A stretch of 64,000 nt of DNA from Sulfitobacter geojensis (GCF_000622325.1 NZ_JASE01000005.1:806001-870000); one strand, 5' to 3'; shown: positions 1-10,306, counted from the first letter of the stretch. Translations and numbers: made by a program. Notes: generated from the sequence alone by a model not told the origin.

Positions 1-1
1 G

Positions 2-475
2 TTCCTGCCGTTTGTGATTGTGATCTCGGCCTTTCTCGAACCGTCAATCTGGAACACGGTCATCGCTATGGCGCTGGTCCTGTGGCGTGACACAGCGCGC
101 GTGATCCGTTCGCAGGTGCTGACCCTGCGCTCTCGCGGCTATGTCGAAGCGGCGCGGGTGTCAGGCTCTTCCGATTTCAAGATCATCACACGCCACATCG
201 CTCCCAATATCGTCCCGCTGTCGCTTCTTTATGGGTCCATCGCCATTGGTTGGGCCATCCTGACCGAAGCCTCCATCAGCTTTCTGGGGTTCGGTGACCC
301 TGACAGCATCAGCTGGGGCTTCATGTTGCAGGATGCCTTTGCCAGTCAGGCACTGAGCCGCCAAGCCTATCATTGGTTCATCCCGCCGGGCCTTGCGATC
401 ATTCTGGTCGTTTCTGCGGGGTTCTTCATCTCGCGCGGTTACGAAAACCTTCTGTTTCCAAAGTTGGGCCGTTGA
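2..475 (+). CDS. ABC transporter permease, dipeptide/oligopeptide type (5' partial)
   Basis: C-terminal part of an inner-membrane permease of the DppC/OppC kind; the reading frame is open to the window edge, so the start lies upstream. The visible 158 codons contain the permease EAA-loop signature (EAARVSGSSDFKIITRHIAP), where the cytoplasmic loop docks onto the ATPase, then hydrophobic segments around SISFLGFG and a last membrane helix before the C-terminus KLGR. Two ATPase genes follow, the first after a single spacer base, which is the usual order of a peptide-type importer. The substrate cannot be read from the sequence; the downstream hydantoinase and peptidase genes suggest a peptide-like or cyclic amide compound. 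Confidence 0.9.
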   Translation, partial: FLPFVIVISAFLEPSIWNTVIAMALVLWRDTARVIRSQVLTLRSRGYVEAARVSGSSDFKIITRHIAPNIVPLSLLYGSIAIGWAILTEASISFLGFGDPDSISWGFMLQDAFASQALSRQAYHWFIPPGLAIILVVSAGFFISRGYENLLFPKLGR

Positions 476-476
476 T

Positions 477-1496
477 ATGACTGACCACCTACTTACCGTC
501 AAAGATTTGTCTATCGCCTATGAGGTGCCGGGTCTTGATATCGTTGCCGTGTCGCGTGCGTCCTTTGATGTCCCAAAGGGGTCAATCGTCGGGCTGGTGG
601 GCGAAAGCGGCTGTGGCAAGACCACGATGGCGCGCGCCTTTACCCGCATCATTTCCGACAACGCCAAGATCACCGAAGGCAGCATGATGTTTGACGGGCA
701 AGACCTTGCCAAGCTGCCAGAGAAAGCGATGAACGCCCTACGCTGGCGTGACATTGCCTTTGTGCCGCAATCGGCAATGAACTCGCTCGATCCGGTGTAC
801 CGTGTTGAATACCAGCTGAATGAAGTGCTGCGGGGCAGGGGCGGCATGACCCGTGCTCAAGCCAAAGTGCGGGCAGAAGAACTGTTCGAAATGGTCGGGA
901 TTGAGGCGAACCGGCTGCGTGACTATCCACACCAGTTTTCGGGTGGCATGCGCCAGCGGGTCGCGATTGCCTTGGCGCTCGCATTGAACCCCAAGCTGAT
1001 CGTGGCGGATGAACCGGTGACGGCATTGGATGTAATCGTTCAACGCCAAATTCTGGACCAGATGCGCGATCTGCAACGCGAGCTTGGCATCTCTATCATC
1101 ATGGTGACGCACGACATTTCGGTTGTCGCCTATATCTGTGACCGCACGGTGGTGATGTACGCAGGCGAGGTGGTCGAGGATTGCGATACCGCGACGCTGT
1201 TGTCCGAACCGCTGCATCCTTACACCATGGGTCTCAAAAACGCTTTCCCCGATATTGCCAGCGCGGGTTCGGGCACGCTGACCCCGATCAGTGGCGCGCC
1301 GCCGGACCTTGCCACCCCGCCAAGCGGTTGCCGTTTTGCGGCGCGATGCCCGTTTGCCACCGATCACTGCCGTGCAGTGTCACCCGTTTTGGAAAAGCAT
1401 GCAGAGGGCCATTCGGTCGCCTGTCACCGCGCCCATGAAGCGGCGCAGTTGCGTGCGCAGGCAGCCCAACCCGAGACATGGGGAGAGATGGCATGA
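477..1496 (+). CDS. ABC transporter ATP-binding protein (DppD/OppD type)
   Basis: Cytoplasmic ATPase of 339 residues that powers the upstream permease. Walker A is GESGCGKTT at about residues 42-50, the ABC signature is [12 protein letters not shown] and Walker B is [12 protein letters not shown]. The C-terminal tail has the cysteine-rich [13 protein letters not shown] motif typical of oligopeptide/dipeptide importer ATPases. I start at the ATG at 477, one base after the permease stop, rather than at 393, because homology begins there and the longer form would overlap the permease by 83 bases. The stop overlaps the next start in an ATGA arrangement, so translation is probably coupled. Confidence 0.93.
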   Translation: MTDHLLTVKDLSIAYEVPGLDIVAVSRASFDVPKGSIVGLVGESGCGKTTMARAFTRIISDNAKITEGSMMFDGQDLAKLPEKAMNALRWRDIAFVPQSAMNSLDPVYRVEYQLNEVLRGRGGMTRAQAKVRAEELFEMVGIEANRLRDYPHQFSGGMRQRVAIALALALNPKLIVADEPVTALDVIVQRQILDQMRDLQRELGISIIMVTHDISVVAYICDRTVVMYAGEVVEDCDTATLLSEPLHPYTMGLKNAFPDIASAGSGTLTPISGAPPDLATPPSGCRFAARCPFATDHCRAVSPVLEKHAEGHSVACHRAHEAAQLRAQAAQPETWGEMA

Positions 1497-2476
1497 GCAC
1501 GCCACTTGTCGAGGTCGAAAACGCGCAATTGCATTACAAGGTCGGCTCGGCTGCCTCCGCGATGTTGGGGTTGCCTTCGGTCGTCAAAGCGGTCGACGGA
1601 ATTACCTTTACACTGAACAAAGGCGAAAGTGTCGGTCTGCTAGGTGAAAGCGGCTGTGGGAAAACGTCGATGGGGCGTCTTTTGGTCAAGCTGGAGGACG
1701 TCACCGGCGGTTCGGCCCGTTTTGACGGGGCAGAAATTGCGCAGCTAAAGGGAACTGACCTGCGCAAGTTCCGTTCGCGCAGCCAGATGATATTCCAGAA
1801 CCCCTTTGACGCGGTAAACCCGCGTTACTCCATTAAGAAAACGATGGCAGAGCCGTTGGGCAACGCGGGTATCCCCAAAACGGAATGGGACAGCCGCATC
1901 ATCAAGGCGCTGGAACTTGTCCGCCTTGCCGAGCCCGAGCAATATCTGGACCGCTATCCGCACCAGTTGTCGGGCGGTCAGTTGCAGCGTGTGGTGATGG
2001 CCCGCGCCCTGATCCTTGAACCCGACTTTGTGGTCGCGGACGAGCCGGTTTCGATGCTCGACGTTTCCGTCCGTGCCGGCGTGTTGAACGTTTTCCGCGA
2101 GGTCCGCGACAAGCTGGGGCTGACCGCGATCTACATCAGCCATGATCTGGCGCTTGTACGCTACGTGTGTGAACGCACCATCGTCATGTATCTGGGCCGC
2201 ATCATGGAGGACGGCCCGACTGAAGAGATCGTACGCGACCCGCTGCACCCCTATACCCAAGCGCTGGTCGCTGCCGTGCCAACCCCGAAAGCAGATCAAA
2301 GCCATGACCCACTTCCCATCGGGCGCGGCGCACCAGATCCGCGCAATCCGCCATCAGGCTGTGTTTTCCGCGATCGCTGCCCCAAAGCCTTTGGTCGTTG
2401 TGCCACGGATATTCCGTTGCCGCAGAAAGTGGGCAACCGCGATGTGGCCTGCCATCTGTTTGACGAGCGTTCGTGA
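1493..2476 (+). CDS. ABC transporter ATP-binding protein (DppF/OppF type)
   Basis: Second ATPase of the same importer, 327 residues. It has Walker [10 protein letters not shown], the signature LSGGQLQRVVMARAL, Walker B FVVADEPVSMLD, and the cysteine-containing C-terminal tail (PPSGCVFRDRCPKAF) of peptide-importer ATPases. Peptide importers normally use two non-identical ATPases, so this pair completes the nucleotide-binding half. The ATG at 1493 overlaps the preceding stop by four bases; the five-residue longer form from 1478 is less likely. Its own stop overlaps the next ATG by one base. Confidence 0.93.
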   Translation: MSTPLVEVENAQLHYKVGSAASAMLGLPSVVKAVDGITFTLNKGESVGLLGESGCGKTSMGRLLVKLEDVTGGSARFDGAEIAQLKGTDLRKFRSRSQMIFQNPFDAVNPRYSIKKTMAEPLGNAGIPKTEWDSRIIKALELVRLAEPEQYLDRYPHQLSGGQLQRVVMARALILEPDFVVADEPVSMLDVSVRAGVLNVFREVRDKLGLTAIYISHDLALVRYVCERTIVMYLGRIMEDGPTEEIVRDPLHPYTQALVAAVPTPKADQSHDPLPIGRGAPDPRNPPSGCVFRDRCPKAFGRCATDIPLPQKVGNRDVACHLFDERS

Positions 2477-3483
2477 TGCGTGCCGCCACCTATTCCCGGA
2501 CCGGTCCAGCGGCTGAGGTTTTGTCGGTCATTGATATGCCCGATCCGAAACCCGCCTCCGGAGAGGTGGTGGTGCGCATCCATGCGTCGGGCATTAACCC
2601 CGCAGACGTGAAACGGCGCGCCGGATGGAATGGCATGCAGATGGCCCATCCGCTGGTGATCCCGCATTGCGACGGGGCGGGAGTGATCGTGCAAACTGGT
2701 GAAGGTGTATCCGAAGAGCGCGTGGGTGAACGTGTCTGGCTGTGGAACGCACAGGGCGGATACGGCGAAGCGGGTCGCGCCTATGGCACCGCCGCTGAAC
2801 TGATTGCATTGCCATCGGAACAGGCGGTGCGGCTGTCTGACAAACTGAGCTTCGAAGAAGGTGCTTGCCTTGGCGTTCCGGGCCTGACCGCTTGGCTTTT
2901 GGTGCTCGCAGATGGGCCGGTCGATGGTAAAACACTTTTGATCCAAGGGGCTGCTGGCGCTGTGGGCCATATGGCTTTGCAGGTCGCCCTGCACCAAAAT
3001 GCCGATGTCATTGCGGTTGTTAGCTCTGATGCGGGGGCGGAACACGTGGGCAAGATCGCTCAGGCTCCGACCATCAACCGGCACACCGAAGACGTCGCTG
3101 CCAATGTGCATGAATTGACAAGCGGCACAGGTGTAGATCGCATTATCGAGGTCGATCTGGCCGCAAATCTGGAAACGGACATCGCTTTTCTTGCCGAGCA
3201 TGGGACCATCGCGTCTTACTCCTGCTCGTCTGATCCCACACCGACACTGCCCTATTACAAGTTGGCCGATCTGGGCGCGATGATCCGCTTTGTGCAGGGT
3301 TTCCGCCTGACCGCCGATCAACGCAAAGCCGCGAACGCAATGCTTACTGAATTGTCCGATGCAGGTGCCTTGCGCCCCGCCATCGGCGCATCATTCCCTC
3401 TGACCGATATCGCGCAGGCGCATGAAAACATGCACAGCGGCACATTCGGTCAGACGGTACTCACCCTCGCAGCGAATGACTAA
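2476..3483 (+). CDS. MDR-family NADPH:quinone oxidoreductase-like protein
   Basis: A 335-residue medium-chain dehydrogenase/reductase. The N-terminal GroES-like half has the SGINPADVKRRAGW segment typical of zinc-free quinone-reductase members; the Rossmann half has LLIQGAAGAVGHMALQ as the NADP-binding loop. The cysteine/histidine zinc ligands of alcohol dehydrogenases are not evident. It sits inside the importer-hydantoinase operon with one-base overlap upstream and seven bases before the next ribosome-binding site, so it probably handles a reactive carbonyl or enone made in that pathway. The actual substrate is unknown. Confidence 0.85.
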   Translation: MRAATYSRTGPAAEVLSVIDMPDPKPASGEVVVRIHASGINPADVKRRAGWNGMQMAHPLVIPHCDGAGVIVQTGEGVSEERVGERVWLWNAQGGYGEAGRAYGTAAELIALPSEQAVRLSDKLSFEEGACLGVPGLTAWLLVLADGPVDGKTLLIQGAAGAVGHMALQVALHQNADVIAVVSSDAGAEHVGKIAQAPTINRHTEDVAANVHELTSGTGVDRIIEVDLAANLETDIAFLAEHGTIASYSCSSDPTPTLPYYKLADLGAMIRFVQGFRLTADQRKAANAMLTELSDAGALRPAIGASFPLTDIAQAHENMHSGTFGQTVLTLAAND

Positions 3484-3493
3484 GGAGCTGATG

Positions 3494-5311
3494 ATGAACG
3501 AACAAACCGCCGTAAAGGCACCCCCCAGCCATATCTGCGATCCTGTGTCGTTAGAGATTATCAGAGGGGCCATCGCCGCCGCCCAGTCAGAGATGGAGGC
3601 GCTGATTGAACGGACTGCGATCTCGGCCTTTATCCGCGAGAAGAAGGATTTTTACACCGCACTTTTCGACGGTCACGGCACAATGGCTGTCGGCTCGATG
3701 GTTCCGATCTTTGGTGACATGACCCGTCCTGTATTGGAGAAGTTTCCGGCAGAGACCATGCAGCCCGGCGACGTCTATTGGTACAATGATTGCTACGGCT
3801 CCTACGGGGCGATTTCGCATTCAAACGATCAGGTTTTGCTGGCCCCTGTGTTTCGTGACGGGCGCATCTGCGCGTTTGTGATGAGCTGGGCGCATTTTGC
3901 CGACATTGGCGGATTGCGGCCCGGTTCGATCAGCCCTGATGCGACAGATATCTTTCAGGAAGGTGTGATGATCCCCGTCACCAAGATGATCGAGGCGGGT
4001 GAAGTTAATCAAGCTGTGCTCGACATCTTCCACCGCAACTCCCGCTTTCCCGATCAAAGTATCGGTGACATGCGCGCGTTGATGGCCTCGGTCGATCTGG
4101 GGACCAAACGGGTTGGTGAAATCCTTGATCGCTTCGGGCCGGACATGATGGCCGACGCACTGGCCCAGCTGCTGGACCGGACGCGCCGTTTGGTGCGCAC
4201 AAAATTGGCGGAGACGTTTGACTACGGCACGCATAAATTCACCGATGCCATCGACAGTGATGGCCACGGCAACGGCCCGTTCCGCATGCGTTTTGCCCTG
4301 ACCCGCGAAAAGGGCACAGACGGGGACGATCACTTTATCTTTGATGCGCGAGAGAGCGATGATCAGGCCCCGGGTCCTATCAATTACCTGATGAACAAGG
4401 GTGTGCCTGGTATGGCGCTGGGCCTGTTCTATCTGGGGGGTGATCCGTCGCAGGTATGTAACGCGGGCGGTCCGAATGCATTGGACGAAGTGCTGTTTCG
4501 CGAGGGGTCGTTCCTGCAACCGAAATACCCTGCGCCTCTTGGCCTGCGCGGCCTGACCGCGATGCGGATGATTTCCGCGATGTGCGGTTTGCTTAATACC
4601 GGCGGCGGCGAAGCGCCCGCTGCGAATTCGGCCTATGTGGTGAACATCATGCGTGGCGAATTCCGCAACAAGGCGGGCGAATTGGAGCCGTATCTTCTGG
4701 CTGACGGTATCGGTGTCGGCTACGGCGCGCGGGCGACAGCGGACGGTATTGATGCGGTCTATTTTGTCGCGCAAGAAAACTATCCGGTGGAGTTTCTGGA
4801 GGCCGGATATCCCGTCACGATGCGGGGCTACGGCGTGGTTCCTGATTCCGGTGGGGCGGGCAAACATCGCGGGGGCTGTGGCATTGTGCGCGAATACGAG
4901 ATCCTAGCCGAAACCACCATGTGCGCGATCCGTATCGACAGCGTACAGAACCCGCCATGGGGCATCGACGGCGGGCGGTCCGGCCGTCACGGCGTCGCGA
5001 TTGTAAATCCCGGCACACCTGATGAGGTGGTTCTGAACCCGCTGTCCGACGGTAACATGCTGAAAAAAGGCGATATCCTTCGCATCGAGACCGGAGGAGG
5101 GGGCGGGCATGGCCATCCGTATGACCGTCCCGCAGAGCGCGTTCTTGAAGATGTGCTCGACGGTTTTGTCACCGAAGCAGCCGCGCTCGAATTGTACGGC
5201 GTGGTCATAAAAAACGATGAACTCGACGTTGCCGCAACCAAATCACACCGCGCCGACCGCCCGAAGGTTGGCCGCTTTTACCGTCAGGAGTACGTCGATG
5301 CCCTCGTCTGA
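3494..5311 (+). CDS. Hydantoinase B / 5-oxoprolinase beta-type subunit
   Basis: Cytoplasmic 605-residue HyuB-type subunit, full length for the family. N-terminal DPVSLEIIRGAI and the later YNDCYGSYGAISHSND and GDPSQVCNAGGPNALDE segments are typical, and the glycine-rich C-terminus (ETGGGGGHGHP) is a family hallmark. With HyuA it forms the ATP-dependent amidohydrolase that opens hydantoin, N-methylhydantoin or 5-oxoproline rings. An AGGAG at 3483-3487 sits six bases before the ATG at 3494 and three before an alternative ATG at 3491, so I prefer 3494. The 3' end overlaps hyuA by 14 bases. Which ring is opened is not determinable here. Confidence 0.9.
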   Translation: MNEQTAVKAPPSHICDPVSLEIIRGAIAAAQSEMEALIERTAISAFIREKKDFYTALFDGHGTMAVGSMVPIFGDMTRPVLEKFPAETMQPGDVYWYNDCYGSYGAISHSNDQVLLAPVFRDGRICAFVMSWAHFADIGGLRPGSISPDATDIFQEGVMIPVTKMIEAGEVNQAVLDIFHRNSRFPDQSIGDMRALMASVDLGTKRVGEILDRFGPDMMADALAQLLDRTRRLVRTKLAETFDYGTHKFTDAIDSDGHGNGPFRMRFALTREKGTDGDDHFIFDARESDDQAPGPINYLMNKGVPGMALGLFYLGGDPSQVCNAGGPNALDEVLFREGSFLQPKYPAPLGLRGLTAMRMISAMCGLLNTGGGEAPAANSAYVVNIMRGEFRNKAGELEPYLLADGIGVGYGARATADGIDAVYFVAQENYPVEFLEAGYPVTMRGYGVVPDSGGAGKHRGGCGIVREYEILAETTMCAIRIDSVQNPPWGIDGGRSGRHGVAIVNPGTPDEVVLNPLSDGNMLKKGDILRIETGGGGGHGHPYDRPAERVLEDVLDGFVTEAAALELYGVVIKNDELDVAATKSHRADRPKVGRFYRQEYVDALV

Positions 5312-7343
5312 TATGACCTTTGATCCGTCCTATGCCGTGGCTGTCGACATTGGCGGCACCTTCACCGATATCTCTTTGCTTGATCGCACCTCCGGTCAGG
5401 TCTGGCGTGCCAAAACACCGTCGACGCCGGTAGATCCATCGCAAGCGTTTATGACGGGTGTGAATGCAGTTCTGGGGGATGCAGGCATTGATGCATCCGT
5501 GCTGGATCAGGTGCTGCATGGCACAACTGTTGCCACGAATATGATCCTTGAAAACAAAGGGGCCAAAACAGCGCTGGTGACAACGCGGGGCTTCCGGCAC
5601 GTGCTGGAAATCGGGCGTCAGGATATTCCGCGTCATGCAAACCTGTTCACGTGGGTCAAGCCGCGCCGTCCGGTTCCCGCATCGCGTATCCATGAAATTG
5701 ATGAGCGTATCGGCACAGGGGGCGTTGTGATGACGCCGCTGGACGAAGGTAGCGTGGCAAAGGTTGCTGAGGCGATCCGCGCGCAAAATGTCGAAGCGGT
5801 CGCGGTTTGTCTGGTTCATGCATATGCAAATGCAGATCACGAAAAGCGCGTGACCGAATTGTTGCGGGCCGCTTTGCCCGATGTGGACGTCACCTGTTCC
5901 ACAGATGTCTTGCCGGTCGTGCGCGAATTCGAACGCAGCCTTGCAACGGTTCTGAACGCAGGCGTCATGCCCGGCGTTTCCACCTATGTGGAGCGGCTGG
6001 AAAACCGCCTGTCCGAGGCAAACGTCGCATCACCCCTTTTGTTGATGCAATCAAACGGCGGTGTTGCAGGCACGGCGGCGATCCGCACGGCACCGGCGCT
6101 TACTGCGTTGTCCGGCCCCGCTGCCGGTGTTGTGGGTGCCTGTGACGTGGCCGGAGCCTGCGGCATCAAGGATATCATCACTGTCGATATCGGTGGCACC
6201 TCTGCTGACATCTGTCTGATACGCGATGGTGTCGTTGGCCTGACGCAATCGGGCAAGGTTGGCGATTGGCCGCTGTCCCTGCCGATGGTCGATATGGTGA
6301 CAATCGGGGCAGGCGGCGGGTCTATCGCGCAGGTCGCGGATGAAACGCTTGCGGTTGGTCCCCATTCCGCCGGAGCAAGGCCCGGTCCTGCGGCCTATGG
6401 TCATGGCGGGACACAGGCGACCGTGACAGATGCGCATGTTGCGCTGGGTCATTTGCCTGTCAGTCTGCTGGGCGGAGAGATGTCGCTGGATCAGGAAGCC
6501 GCGCTTAAGGTTGTGGATGACAATGTTGCCGGTCCGCTGGGGCTGAAACGCCACGATGCGGCGCGTGGTATTCTTGCGATTATGAATAACAACATGGTGG
6601 GCGCGGTTCGGACTGTTTCTGTGGAACGTGGCCATGATCCGCGCGACTTCACACTGGTGCCGTTCGGCGGTGCCGGTCCCTTGCACGGTGTTGCGTTGGC
6701 AGAACTGCTTGGCATCAATCAGGTCATGGTGCCGCCTGCGCCGGGCTTGCTTTGTGCTGACGGGTTGCTTGCCGCCGATCTTAAAGCAGAATTTACACGT
6801 GCTTTGCCGACACCCGGTGCCATTGATCAAAGCGTGGGCGACAGCATTGCCAGCGAGCTGGTCAAAGACGCCACCGCGTGGTTGGAAGAAGAGGGCATTC
6901 CGGTAGAGCGCCGTGACATCCAGACCCGCGCATTGCTGCGCTTTCACGGGCAGGGTGGCGAGATCGCGGTCGATTGGGCCGACACACCTGAAGACACCGA
7001 AACGCGTTTCAAGCAGGCACACGAAGCCCTTTACGGCTTCATTCTGGATGCTCAGGTTGAACTGGTTACATTGCGCATCGAGGCGGCTGGCCGCACCGAA
7101 GCATCGCCGCGCCCCGACCTAGAGGCCGGTGAAAAGCCAGCGCCTGTCCAATCTCAGATGGTGCATTGGGAGACCGGCGATGTGGATACGCCAATCTATG
7201 ACCGTGCCACCCTGTGTGCGGGCGTGCGTCTGTCCGGCCCAGCCGTGATCACGCAACTGGATACGACCACGATCATTCCGCCCGGCTGGTCCGCCACCGT
7301 GCATCCCTCCGCTGCATTGTTGTTGGAAAAGGAAACAGCATGA
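5298..7343 (+). CDS. Hydantoinase A / N-methylhydantoinase alpha-type subunit
   Basis: Partner of the preceding subunit, 681 residues. An ASKHA-fold ATP-binding motif, DIGGTFTD, lies at residues 17-24, with a second phosphate loop (TVDIGGTSADIC) in the middle of the protein and an adenosine-type GGAGPLHG further on. The protein is expected to activate the amide with ATP while the B subunit completes hydrolysis. The ATG at 5298 has a CAGGAG seven bases upstream inside the end of hyuB, which supports coupled translation and excludes the longer frame from 5217. The stop overlaps the peptidase start in an ATGA. Confidence 0.9.
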   Translation: MPSSDMTFDPSYAVAVDIGGTFTDISLLDRTSGQVWRAKTPSTPVDPSQAFMTGVNAVLGDAGIDASVLDQVLHGTTVATNMILENKGAKTALVTTRGFRHVLEIGRQDIPRHANLFTWVKPRRPVPASRIHEIDERIGTGGVVMTPLDEGSVAKVAEAIRAQNVEAVAVCLVHAYANADHEKRVTELLRAALPDVDVTCSTDVLPVVREFERSLATVLNAGVMPGVSTYVERLENRLSEANVASPLLLMQSNGGVAGTAAIRTAPALTALSGPAAGVVGACDVAGACGIKDIITVDIGGTSADICLIRDGVVGLTQSGKVGDWPLSLPMVDMVTIGAGGGSIAQVADETLAVGPHSAGARPGPAAYGHGGTQATVTDAHVALGHLPVSLLGGEMSLDQEAALKVVDDNVAGPLGLKRHDAARGILAIMNNNMVGAVRTVSVERGHDPRDFTLVPFGGAGPLHGVALAELLGINQVMVPPAPGLLCADGLLAADLKAEFTRALPTPGAIDQSVGDSIASELVKDATAWLEEEGIPVERRDIQTRALLRFHGQGGEIAVDWADTPEDTETRFKQAHEALYGFILDAQVELVTLRIEAAGRTEASPRPDLEAGEKPAPVQSQMVHWETGDVDTPIYDRATLCAGVRLSGPAVITQLDTTTIIPPGWSATVHPSAALLLEKETA

Positions 7344-8692
7344 GCCAGATCGACGACATTTTCGACTACATCAAAGAAAACGAAGAAAGCTACGTCGCGC
7401 GGGTGATGGAATACGTCAGCCACCCCTCTATTTCCGCCCATGACATCGGGATCAGGGAAGTTGCCGGCATGCTGGTGGAGCATCTGAAGGGTTTGGATTT
7501 TGACGCCGGACTGGTCGAGACGCCCGGACATCCATTCGTTCTAGGACACCGTACCGTTGATCCGTCAAAACCTACGGTTCTGCTTTATGGGCACTATGAC
7601 GTGCAGCCGCCCGATCCGCTTGAGGCTTGGGTCAGCCCGCCGTTCGAACCCGAAGTCCGCGATGGCCGCATCTGGGCGCGCGGCATTGGTGACAATAAGG
7701 GGCAGCATTTCGCGCAGCTTCTGGCGATCGAGGCCCATCTGAAGGTCACAGGCACCTTGCCGTGCAACATCATTTTCTGCCTTGAGGGTGAAGAGGAAAT
7801 TGGCTCCCCCCAGATTGCGGACTTTGTGCGCAATCATATGGATGACCTGCAAGCCGACCTTGTCGTGAGCTCTGACGGGCCGCTCCATGAAACCGGCCAA
7901 CCGGTGATTACATTCGGCGTGCGCGGTGTTGCGTCATTTGATCTGGTGGCAAAAGGCGCATCGCGTGATGTGCACTCCGGCAATTTCGGGGGCATCGTGC
8001 CGAACCCGATCTGGACGCTGGTACAGCTGCTGGCAACGATGAAGGACGCTGATGGCAATATCACAGTCGAAGGCATCACAGAACCGGTCATCCCTGCCAC
8101 CAATCTTGAGTTGGACGCCGCATCGCGTCTGCCGCTTGATTTGCCGGAGGTGATGAAAGACCTTGGCCTTGAGGCGCTCGACGGCCCGTTGGACCGCCCG
8201 TATTGGGACCGTCTGATGTTCCATCCGACACTGACCATCAACGGTTTTCACGGCGGCTACGACGGTCCGGGCAGCAAGACGGTCCTGCCCAATGAAGCCA
8301 TCGCGAAATGCGATGTGCGGCTGGTCGAACCCCTGACACCCGATCATGTGTTCGAGCGTATCGAGGCGCATGTCGCCAAGCACGCACCAAATGTCGAGGT
8401 GGTCCGCCACAATGGTATGCTGCCTTCCAAAACCCCCATGGACACGCCCTTTGCTGCGACGCTGATCAAAGCGGTCGAGCGCGCGCGCGGCGTTGAACCG
8501 CTGCTTTATCCGACAGTTGGCGGCAGCCTGCCGGATTACGTCTGGACGAAGATCCTGAAAAAGCCGGCTTTTGTTGTGCCCTACGCAAACGCAGACGAGG
8601 CCAACCACGCGCCGAACGAAAACCTTGAGGTCGTTCGGTTCATCGACGGTATCCGCACGGGGGCATCCCTGCTGTTCGAACTTGGTCAGTAA
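7340..8692 (+). CDS. M20-family metallopeptidase / dipeptidase
   Basis: A 450-residue cytoplasmic M20 amidohydrolase. The metal-binding GHYDVQP (H85, D87) is followed by a second ligand region ARGIGDNKGQ and the catalytic glutamate pair in LEGEEEIGSP; the dimerisation domain (NGFHGGYDGPGSK) and a C-terminal histidine region (ANHAPNE) complete the fold. It probably hydrolyses the linear carbamoyl- or acyl-amino acid, or dipeptide, released by the HyuAB enzyme. The start at 7340 overlaps hyuA by four bases. This is the last gene of the operon; the arsenic operon converges on it 35 bases downstream. Confidence 0.9.
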   Translation: MSQIDDIFDYIKENEESYVARVMEYVSHPSISAHDIGIREVAGMLVEHLKGLDFDAGLVETPGHPFVLGHRTVDPSKPTVLLYGHYDVQPPDPLEAWVSPPFEPEVRDGRIWARGIGDNKGQHFAQLLAIEAHLKVTGTLPCNIIFCLEGEEEIGSPQIADFVRNHMDDLQADLVVSSDGPLHETGQPVITFGVRGVASFDLVAKGASRDVHSGNFGGIVPNPIWTLVQLLATMKDADGNITVEGITEPVIPATNLELDAASRLPLDLPEVMKDLGLEALDGPLDRPYWDRLMFHPTLTINGFHGGYDGPGSKTVLPNEAIAKCDVRLVEPLTPDHVFERIEAHVAKHAPNVEVVRHNGMLPSKTPMDTPFAATLIKAVERARGVEPLLYPTVGGSLPDYVWTKILKKPAFVVPYANADEANHAPNENLEVVRFIDGIRTGASLLFELGQ

Positions 8693-8727
8693 GGTTTCGC
8701 GGGGTGTCTTGACGGGCTAGGAGACCC

Positions 8728-9150
8728 TTAGCTCACGCGGTTTCCGGCCGCGTCAAGCACCAGCGTGCCGTCTTCTTTGGTGATGGGACCGGACGGCAGG
8801 CGGTCAAGAAGATCAAGAACGGCCTCGCTCGGGCGGCACAGCCTGACCCCTTTCGGGGAACAAACGATTGGACGGTTAACCAGAACAGGGTGTGCCAGCA
8901 TCGCATCAAGCAGGGTGTCGTCGTCCACAGAAGGGTCCAGCAATCCCAGTTCTTGGGCGGGTGATTTAGATGTGCGCAGGGCGGTGCGCGGTGTAAGATC
9001 CGCCGCGGCGAACAAGGCCTGAAGCTGCGGACGGGTCCAGCCGGTATCGAGATAGGGAATGACCACCGGAACCTCGCCCGAGGCTTTGATAAAAGCGAGC
9101 ACATTGCGGGACGTACCGCAGTCGGGATTGTGGTGGATCACGATGGTCAT
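8728..9150 (-). CDS. arsC: Arsenate reductase, glutaredoxin-linked ArsC type
   Basis: A 140-residue cytoplasmic enzyme that reduces arsenate to arsenite with glutathione and glutaredoxin. The catalytic cysteine is C11 in [13 protein letters not shown], and the anion-binding arginines are seen in LVNRPIV and in the PSEAVLDLL region. Its start overlaps the acr3 stop by four bases on the minus strand, so it is the last gene of arsR-acr3-arsC. The start at 9150 fits the family N-terminus; the longer open frame upstream lies inside acr3 and is not plausible. Confidence 0.93.
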   Translation of the reverse strand: MTIVIHHNPDCGTSRNVLAFIKASGEVPVVIPYLDTGWTRPQLQALFAAADLTPRTALRTSKSPAQELGLLDPSVDDDTLLDAMLAHPVLVNRPIVCSPKGVRLCRPSEAVLDLLDRLPSGPITKEDGTLVLDAAGNRVS

Positions 9151-10214
9151 GCCGACCCCCCGTCGGCAGGGAACCAGTGTTTTGTTCGGTTGGCGAATGC
9201 GACAAGCGACAGCATCACCGGCACTTCCACCAGCACACCGACAACGGTTGCCAGCGCAGCACCCGACCCCAAGCCGAACAGGCTGATCGCGACAGCGACG
9301 GCGAGTTCGAAAAAGTTCGACGTGCCGATCAAGGCGCAGGGGGCTGCAACGTTGAAGGGAATGTTCCACGCCCGCGCGGCCCCGTAGGCAAGGAAGAAAA
9401 TACCGTAGGACTGGATCAACAAGGGCACCGCGATCAGTGCAATCACCAGAGGACGTTCAAGGATCACTTCGCCCTGAAAGGCGAACAACAGCACGACGGT
9501 CACCAGCAACCCGATGATTGAAAAAGGCTGAACGCGGGATTTAAACGCGTCGACGGCGGCTTCGCCATCCTTGGCAATCAGCCGCTGACGGGTCAGGTAT
9601 CCGGCCAGCAGGGGCAGCATGACATAAAGGCCAACCGACAACAGCAATGTGTCCCAAGGAACGACGATATTCGTCGCCCCCAGCAGGAATGCCACGATGG
9701 GCGCAAAGGCAAAAACCATGACGACGTCATTCACACTGACCTGCACCAGCGTATAGGTGGCGTCGCCGCGCGTCAGGTTGGACCAGACAAACACCATCGC
9801 CGTACAGGGTGCAGCGCCCAGCAGGATCACGCCAGCCAGATAGGCTTGTGCGTCCTCCGGCGGGATCAGGCCGGCAAAGACGTAATTGAAAAACAACACC
9901 CCCAGCGCGGCCATGGTGAAAGGTTTGATCAGCCAGTTTGTCACCAGCGTGACAACCAACCCTTTGGGTTTGTCGCCGACTTGACGTAACGCGCCGAAGT
10001 CCACACCGACCATCATCGGATAGACCATCGCCCAGATCAGCACCGCCACCGGCAGATTGACCGAAGCGATTTCCAGAGCGGAGAGCGCGGCGAATGCGCC
10101 GGGAAACAGATTGCCGAGCAGCAGACCTGCGCCAATCGCCAGTGCGACCCAGACAGACAGCCAGCGTTCAAAAAGTCCCAGACCCGCCGCAGCGGGAAGC
10201 GATGTATCGGTCAT
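9147..10214 (-). CDS. acr3: Arsenite efflux permease ACR3
   Basis: Integral inner-membrane arsenite exporter of 355 residues with about ten hydrophobic segments. The family signature [19 protein letters not shown] carries the essential cysteine (C137), and the [11 protein letters not shown] region is typical of ACR3 rather than ArsB. It expels the arsenite made by ArsC. It lies 92 bases downstream of arsR on the same strand and overlaps arsC. Confidence 0.93.
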   Translation of the reverse strand: MTDTSLPAAAGLGLFERWLSVWVALAIGAGLLLGNLFPGAFAALSALEIASVNLPVAVLIWAMVYPMMVGVDFGALRQVGDKPKGLVVTLVTNWLIKPFTMAALGVLFFNYVFAGLIPPEDAQAYLAGVILLGAAPCTAMVFVWSNLTRGDATYTLVQVSVNDVVMVFAFAPIVAFLLGATNIVVPWDTLLLSVGLYVMLPLLAGYLTRQRLIAKDGEAAVDAFKSRVQPFSIIGLLVTVVLLFAFQGEVILERPLVIALIAVPLLIQSYGIFFLAYGAARAWNIPFNVAAPCALIGTSNFFELAVAVAISLFGLGSGAALATVVGVLVEVPVMLSLVAFANRTKHWFPADGGSA

Positions 10215-10306
10215 GTTAAGCTTTCGGTAGAGGAGGGGAGAGGTAAGACGGCTTTGCCGCTGGGCAAATACAGAACGTTATAGGGTTGGAGGGTCATGGG
10301 CATTTC

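Noticed and set aside
2476-3483. Possible duplicate of the quinone oxidoreductase at 18511
   Set aside because: Both are MDR proteins, but the sequences differ throughout, so they are separate family members rather than a recent duplication.
3821-4867. 348-codon open frame on the minus strand
   Set aside because: It lies opposite the hydantoinase B gene and has no motifs.
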